A stretch of DNA of 60,000 bases. It comes from Chrysomallon squamiferum (lineage: Eukaryota; Mollusca; Gastropoda; Neomphalida; Peltospiridae). The stretch is taken from NCBI GenBank assembly GCA_012295275.1, contig CM022669.1:13365172-13425171 (forward strand), in the 5' to 3' direction. Of this stretch, positions 52,963 through 60,000 are shown in pieces (the first letter of the stretch is position 1; the number at the start of each line of letters is the position of its first letter). A program made the position numbers and the translations under genes. The notes beneath the pieces were generated by a model. That model ran no database searches, was not told the DNA's origin, and worked only from the letters and a program-made list of their open reading frames with translations.

Positions 52963-54540
52963 TATAATATAAAGAGTCAGACATACAGATGGATAGAAAG
53001 ACATATAGGTGGATTTAAATAGATATGTGTATATCTATGGGCTACATCCATCAATCTGTCCATACACATAGATGTACGCAACGTACGCACGCGCCCTCAC
53101 ATACAGCACTGTAGCTTAACTGGTCCTTTGATACATCATTATATTTGGTTATTTTAAAAGTACAGGCATTTCTAATATATATTTTCATTTATAATGTCAG
53201 TTTTATAACAATTTAAAAAAAAAAAAAAAAGAGACACGTATTAAACACATTTAGTAAATACCTACCTATATAAATAATTAAGCAAATCTGATGTCTGAAC
53301 GTTATCATAACAATTATGATATAAAATCTTATATCACACAACCTATTTTTTGTGGGCAAGGGAATTTTTTTTTTAAAATTGAAGATACTTATCAAAAATA
53401 GACAGAAATAATTACAAGTTATCGATAGCCTTGTAAGGAATACGAGATGAAAGAAATTACAAAAAGATGATACGTCATCGTTTAGATGGGGAAATGGCTA
53501 TGTAGTGTCAAAGAAAAAGGGACGATACTTAAAGGTTATTTTAATTAGCGAAATACAGATTACAGCGAAGAAGTATTTCTAGCGAAATAACGTTAACTTC
53601 GTAAAGTAAAAATGTTAATCCCTTTATAATGGTTCATCCTCACAAAATGTACTGGAGGAAAGTATTTCGTTTGTGACATCCTAGACACGCTGACTTGAAA
53701 AAGAAAAAGTAATAAAATGCTTCATATATATATATATATTTTCTAGATAAAAAGATTGAGAGTTTACTGTACTTAAAGTAATCAGTGGCGAGTGATTGTC
53801 ACACTGCATTGTTCATAAAGACACACACACACACGTACATTGAGAGAGAAACAGATAAAGAGACGAATAGATAGAAAGATAGAAACAAACACACACACAC
53901 ACACACACATACATATACATACAAAGAGACGATAGATAGATAAATATATAGATGTATAGACAGACAGCTATATAGACAGCAGACAGACAGACAGTTATAT
54001 ATATATAAGGGTCAGATAAGGGAATAACAAAAATCAAGCATTAAATAAAAAGTAAATAAAAACGCAGACTAAAAAATAATAATAACTGTAAAACGTAACA
54101 TAAAAGACACCTAGTTTTCATGTTCACTGCTATCATTTTATTAATCTTTCACGTGAACGCTTTTTATTACCTGTTTTCTCTAACTTCCCCCAAATAACCA
54201 TGCCATTCAAATATTCTTCTAACAAAAATAATCAAACTAAGATTAGGACTGGTTTATTGCTGTAAGTTTATAACTTCAATAAAATCTTAGGAAATTTGTT
54301 TAAATAAACATACCTAAGAATAAACATTCAGATTTGAAAATTAATTAATTTGATTAATTATTCCGATATTTATTTCTAATCTACAATAGTAATTTGTGCT
54401 AGGTCTTTCGTCTGAAATAATTTCCATCAGGCAATTTTTTTTCTCCATCCATTCATTAAAATCTTTACATTGATGCTTGTATTTGTTTTTATCATTGACT
54501 TTTCAATTTTGTTTATTTTCAACCTCCCTTTCTTTTTTCT
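52963..54540. other. Intergenic, AT-rich with GATA/CACA tracts
   Basis: ACAC at 53888-53910, GATAGATAGATA near 53930, CAGACAGACAGA near 53984, and poly-A at 53215-53231. No gene was recognised. Confidence 0.5.
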
Positions 54541-54800
54541 CTTTTTCTCTTTTTTTTTTTTTTTTTTTTATCTTACGTGGGTGTTACGTATACATTATTT
54601 ATTTGTTGATCTATAAACGTCAGTTCATTACCTGGCTGTGACTACCAATCAGCGGATGAGTCAAATCGAATCTGCGGGCTGAAGAGTACAGAGACGACGG
54701 GTCTGGTTTTAGATTAACCCAGATTGAGAAGTCTCAGCGAGAGAAATCAGTAGGGATGCTGTGTCATTTCCATTTAAATTACCTCCATGTTGTTTTAACC
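54541..54800. other. Poly-T then complex non-coding island
   Basis: Poly-T at 54551-54569 is followed by about 230 bp of balanced sequence without an open frame. Confidence 0.4.
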
Positions 54801-54870
54801 GGGCCCGTAGTTTTGTTGGCAGCGGTCTCCGACTGCGGTCTAACGTTTGAGAGTTTGCAAAAATATATTC
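54801..54870 (+). mobile_element. Decayed tRNA-derived SINE head
   Basis: GGGCCCGTAGTTTTGTTGGC is laid out like a tRNA 5' half with an A box. GTCTCCGACTGCGGTC occupies the anticodon-arm position and ACGTTTGAGAG the B-box position. It shares GGGCCCG and CGACT(A/G)CGG with the head at 47279. The B box is degraded. Confidence 0.4.
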
Positions 54871-56580
54871 GGTAATTTTCTATTGTTGTACGGCTTCGAT
54901 AATTAGACGATAGAGTTATCGTCCCTGATGCAGGGCGTATAATGACCTAGGGGTCGCTGTTGGTTGTCGTATTCTGTCTCTAAAACCCAGGCGGCGCGTT
55001 TGTGCTCTTCATTTGAACCTCGTGAACTATACAGATCGTTGTGGTTTACTGTTGAATATTAATAAAATAGGAAATGCCGTAGTTTCTATGTTGTAACTTT
55101 CAGAGCAGGCGGGAAAGGTCAATGGGAAAGTTTAATTTTACGTTACAAATTAATCTTCTAGATAATTTTTTGGTTTGGGAAACGGAAGCTTGTTTTGCTG
55201 TGGAAGAAAGTAAGGTGGAATCGTACGTGTAAAGAAGAAAACGAGATGTAATGTTAAACCGTTGAATAATCTTGTTTTACAAAGACGCCAAAAGACCTCT
55301 GTATATACGATTTGTTTTGTTTTCAATATTTCTTGTTCTAAAATTTATTCTATGTCTTCGTCATCTACATTTACACAGCTTCTTGTCGTCATCATCATCT
55401 TTATTATTATTATCATTATTACAAGCTGTGCCGAATATTTAAAGAGAAGGTTACTCTTTTTTTTCTTCAGAACTTCTGACCAGTGACAGTTAAAAAGAAA
55501 AATTAAGCAAAATCCAATTATCATAAAAATACATCAACAATAAATTCCCTTATATCCCTTTTCAATGACATGACTTCTTCTCATCTTTAATCTAAATAAC
55601 AACTTAGTGAAACGTTCACGATATTCTGATTATGATAAACCAACAACCAAAACCATTATGTCCACAGCACACTTTCTTCTTATTATTTTGAACCTGGTTG
55701 TAATTTCGTTGAGTACGACAAAATCATTTAGTTAATGTTGCTCGTTTGTAGTTGATTGTTATGTATCCCTCCTGCTCTTTCTACACGATATACACGTTAG
55801 ATTTACTGCAGTAACTCACACAAACGTCTCATACGAATAATGTCACTGATTCTTGCCGGCAACAAACTCTTCAAACAGCCGACGTGGGTAAAATAATGAA
55901 CTCCGGAAAACCTTTCGGAATTACACGCATATCAAACACCAGCCGGACTTTTTCCTTTGGGATTTTGACACATTTTCATCGCGACCTCATTCTGCATCAT
56001 TCTGGCTCCGATGTAATAAACAAGAATCCCCTGACATTTCTGAACGCACTGCAAGCGGAGCAAGACAATGTAGATTCTTTTCCTTGTCATTCCCCCCCCC
56101 CAAATAATATGAAAAAAAAAAAAAAAAAAAAATTGTTTCAGAAATTGTTGGCAAACACAAAAAAACAAAACATGAAATATACCGAGCTTCATTTATTGTG
56201 TTTGTTGGTCAGTAGGTGGCGCTGTCGATATGCAAAAATATTAATTTTGCAACAATCCTCTCGTTGTCTCTTCTGATTTGAGTCTTTGTAACATTCTTAA
56301 CAGAAAACTTCGGTGCCATACAGATTCAGAGTTCATTAAATACAACGATTCAAAACGTTGCCCTATTGATTTGTCGGTGCATCTTCAGCTCTGAACTGGA
56401 ATCATTATGCCTTGATGCAAGGCCAAAGTTCTTAGCATTCTTCTCACAGATCTGTCATTCCATCTTCTTGAAAACTTCATCTTACATTCAAACAATAAAT
56501 CGTACTCAATAGGCGAAACCTGATAATCCTGGCTGGCTATTTATTAGCACTGAAGTCTCGGTGATCTGAGAAATCCTAAT
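54871..56580. other. Intergenic; mixed composition, no gene recognised
   Basis: The intervals 54870-55100 and 55740-56560 are among the most complex non-repetitive stretches of the window. A 130-residue frame at 55884-56276 crosses a run of nine C and a poly-A run (about 56093-56131), which encode His-Ser-Pro-Pro-Pro and poly-Lys. It matches no domain, so it is not called. ATT repeats occur near 55402. Confidence 0.45.
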
Positions 56581-56594
56581 GTCTTATTTCATAA

Positions 56595-56710
56595 TTGTTG
56601 GGGCGAAGATTTATTGAGTTTGTTGACTGTAGTTGTAATTGCATCTGATGGGTCTCGTGTTCAATCCTCAACAACGCACAATTTGGGCAGTTTCAAATTA
56701 CATTTTTTCT
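56595..56710 (+). mobile_element. Possible tRNA-derived SINE, second type
   Basis: GGGGCGAAGATTTATTGAGT (A-box position) and CGTGTTCAATCCTC (about 56656-56669, B-box-like) have spacing typical of a tRNA-derived head. They are followed by CAACAACGCACAATTTGGGC. A TTTGGGCA word after the B box is common in molluscan and other animal SINEs. Only one copy was seen here, so confidence is limited. Confidence 0.4.
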
Positions 56711-57434
<724 letters not shown>

Positions 57435-57452
57435 TTATTTCTTTCTCTCGTA

Positions 57453-57895
57453 GAAGTAATAATATTAATAACAGTGGTAGTAATAGCAGCAGCATGAGTA
57501 GTAGTAAAAATACAGAAACAGCAGTAACTGATTATGTTAACAATGGCTGCAGTAGTACTTGGATTAGAAGCAGTGTTAGTATTTGTAGTCGCAGCAGCAT
57601 AAGGAGATACAACTGTTGTGCTGGTAATAACAGTTGTGGTTGTACTACTGATAATAGTAACATTAATAGTGATAGTAGTAGTTAACTGTATGAATAGTAA
57701 TAGTAATAGTAGCAGCGGAAGCTTTTGTGGAGTTATTAGTTGTAGTTATAGTAGTATTAGTATCCGCAGCAGATGAAGCACTATGATAGCAAGTACCTTG
57801 TTCTGGTAGCTGTAGTAATGAACTAATAAGAATAATATTGGCAGTAGTAGTCGTAGTAGTAGCAGTAGAAGCAGCAGCAGCAATAGTGGAAGGAC
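57453..57895. repeat. (AGT)/(AGC) degenerate trinucleotide region
   Basis: About 440 bp of imperfect AGT, AGC and AAT codon-like units. A Ser/Asn-rich frame opens through it from the CT array (57215-57685). It is judged an artefact because its composition is entirely repeat-driven. Confidence 0.85.
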
Positions 57896-58311
57896 GTAAA
57901 GAGAAACAAGTTCTCCTGGAACACAGTTTAGTTATTGGCTTAAATAACTTATTTATTTTTCTTTCTCTTTAACTTTCGACAAGTAAATTATTTTTAACAC
58001 CACTTTACACTTAGCTTCAATTTCGGGTTTGAGTTTTGTTGATTTGTTTGTTTCTTTCTTTCTTTCTTTTTTTGCCAGAAAATGAAATGTGGTAACAAAT
58101 ATAACTTATTCTTTCGGCGAAGTATTGCTGTCAGACAGATAAGTCGATACATGACAGTTTTAGCAGTTATGTATCGGTTTTCTACAACGATTTGCTTCGA
58201 TTCGACTGTTATCCCCCACTGACAAAGTTGTTTGAAATCGTTTTATAACTGCTGGAGCGGGGAGAGAGACAGAGAAAGAGATCCTACTCTCCGAAAACTA
58301 CGTTTAATTCA

Positions 58312-58345
<34 letters not shown>

Positions 58346-58864
58346 GTCTTCTGGTTCTGAGTTTTTTGGTTCAGTGACCCCCAGGTTAAGTCCCCCGAAC
58401 TCTTCAGAAATAATCAAATCAAATCTATATAACAATTTACCAGCGACATGAAAACAACTCAGCCACTTTTAGAAGAGAAACTGGTGGTTTTTTTTATATG
58501 GTTGAATAATCGTCTTTGGTGCTAAGGTGACCGGTTCGGAAAATAGATAATTCAAGAAGCGTTTCGTTAAATTATTTACCAGATCTTAGAGTGACAAAAA
58601 GTTAATGCATTTCGGCCTAGACACCTACATTAACTAATGTTTATAAATCAGATAGTTTCGCAGAAGTCAGAAAGAGCAAATGGCCCATGCGTTCATCTGA
58701 GAAAACATTAATCATCCAAACGTCGTTAATCCATCATTTCTATATAATAGTCACAGCGGTTCAGAACACAGAATAACTACATTTGTGCCTGCTTCACCTT
58801 TTACTATTCATGAACAAATCATTTACAAAACATTCACTTTCACTCATTCTGTCTCTCTAACTCC

Positions 58865-58866
<2 letters not shown>
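57896..58866. other. Intergenic; complex stretches, nothing recognised
   Basis: A TTTC tract at 58052-58069 and poly-T at 58315-58342. The stretch 58360-58780 has balanced composition without an open frame. Confidence 0.45.
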
Positions 58867-58948
<82 letters not shown>

Positions 58949-58955
58949 TCTCCCT
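58867..58955. repeat. (CT)n microsatellite
   Basis: Pure CT to about 58945, then CCCTCTCCCTC. Confidence 0.95.
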
Positions 58956-59230
58956 CTCTCATACACAGATACGCACAGACACCAACAAGCATTCACACAA
59001 ATAAATACATGAAGGCTCGAACTCGTAAACAACTATATGTTAACGTTTATGCACGTACATTCATACGCACACATAACATAGAGTGAAGTTTCGTTATTTT
59101 AGTTATAATTTTCAAATTTATAGTTCGTAACCAAACAGAAACAAATCCCAGTAAATGTTCTCTATTTTTGTCTTTGCACATATCATTTCTTTTATCAGTG
59201 AACCTACTAATACATGGAGAAAAAACAACA
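58956..59230. other. Intergenic sequence, nothing recognised
   Basis: Mixed sequence with CACA words and no gene-like frame. Confidence 0.5.
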
Positions 59231-59234
59231 ATAG

Positions 59235-59236
59235 AA

Positions 59237-59291
<55 letters not shown>
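59235..59291. repeat. (AACT)n microsatellite
   Basis: About 14 perfect units of AACT, the only AACT array in the window. Confidence 0.95.
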
Positions 59292-60000
59292 ATAAATAAA
59301 CAGCAATAACAAATAAAAATATAGAAAATCCCGAAAACCAGTTTTGATTTCCAAGTTAATGGAACCGACTAAAAAAAAAAAAAGAAAATTTAAAATTTAT
59401 AAATATCATTAGGTCAGTTTATAACGCCAAAACGAACTGAACTTTTCTCTAATTACTTACCGTTTTATCTGGGGATTACTAGCATCTAATTCTACTCTTT
59501 CCCTTGACATCGATTCCGTCATAATGAAGAGCGAGATTTAATTATGCTCTACCTTTGTTCTATAAATGAAAGTGAAGAAACTAAACTGAAGAAATTAAGA
59601 AAAAAAGTATCATAAAGTATCATTTTAGCATTATGTATTGAAAAACAAAAAAACAAGTAAATTAATTTAAAATATCTTCGTGCAAATGGTTATTAGATTT
59701 CTGACAAAGTCGTCATCTTGATCTTTATATTCTTACATATGTGGAACTTATATTAATAAACTCACTGAATGGGAAAAATATACCTTAAGCTATGAAAATA
59801 GGTCAATGAAAGATTAAACCAGTTAATTATTTATTTGTAAAAGCTCAACATTATGTTTTATATCCACATGTATTTGTATCGCTTCAGAATAATCTGTTAT
59901 CAATACTTCTCCCTAATGTGGTGTAGCCTTTAAGGCTGTGAAGAATTAGAAGGAAAAGGAATTGGAAGATCTACAGATAATATCTATCATTTCAACCGCG
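59292..60000. other. Intergenic, AT-rich to the window end; nothing recognised
   Basis: Unique AT-rich sequence without notable frames or repeats. Confidence 0.5.

Noticed and set aside
55884-56276. 130-residue plus-strand frame
   Set aside because: Crosses a poly-C and a poly-A run, shows no recognisable domain, and the ATG context is weak. Could be re-examined with RNA data.

Overview
This window looks like nuclear DNA from an animal. It is AT-rich and crowded with simple repeats. It contains one convincing protein-coding gene, a class A (rhodopsin-like) G-protein-coupled receptor on the minus strand at 2589-3737. The receptor type, an apparent 3' splice site just upstream of its start codon, tRNA-derived SINE-like sequences, a hAT-type MITE and the very high microsatellite load all fit an invertebrate, most likely a lophotrochozoan such as a mollusc. 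The lineage is an inference; no sequence here fixes the species. I see no bacterial operons, rRNA, intact tRNA gene or CRISPR array.

Layout. 1-1670: a 316-bp non-autonomous hAT element with 8-bp target duplications, then AT-rich DNA. 1672-2478: a 33-34-bp minisatellite lying just downstream of the receptor and possibly inside its 3' UTR. 2589-3737: the receptor coding exon, with a likely 3' splice site at 3739 and a 5' non-coding exon somewhere upstream (not located). 3743-60000: no further recognisable gene.

The 56 kb after the gene is a mosaic of three things. (1) About twenty-two (CT)n/(AG)n arrays, roughly 2.5 kb by hand count, plus ATT, ACT/AGT, GTAT, CA and TA arrays. (2) Locally private tandem repeats at different stages of decay: about 80 bp at 6760-7760, 52/68 bp at 9684-10425, 21 bp at 10919-11450, about 70-80 bp at 13090-14400 and again at 18730-19420, about 40 bp plus a 166-bp duplication at 14955-15560, about 90 bp at 36158-36560, about 40 bp at 38058-38520 and 27 bp at 39674-40035. 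(3) Dispersed repeats present as two or three copies within the window: 27617/31207, 21868/34446 (inverted), 16089/16168/17900, and the SINE-like heads at 47280, 49241 and 54801.

Between the repeats lie islands of 200-400 bp with more balanced composition and no open frame (for example 5560-5960, 8560-8830, 10430-10800, 14580-14940, 46600-46880, 52290-52520 and 54600-55100). They are the best places to look for regulatory elements. Most predicted open frames in the window are translations of microsatellites or minisatellites and are not listed as genes.
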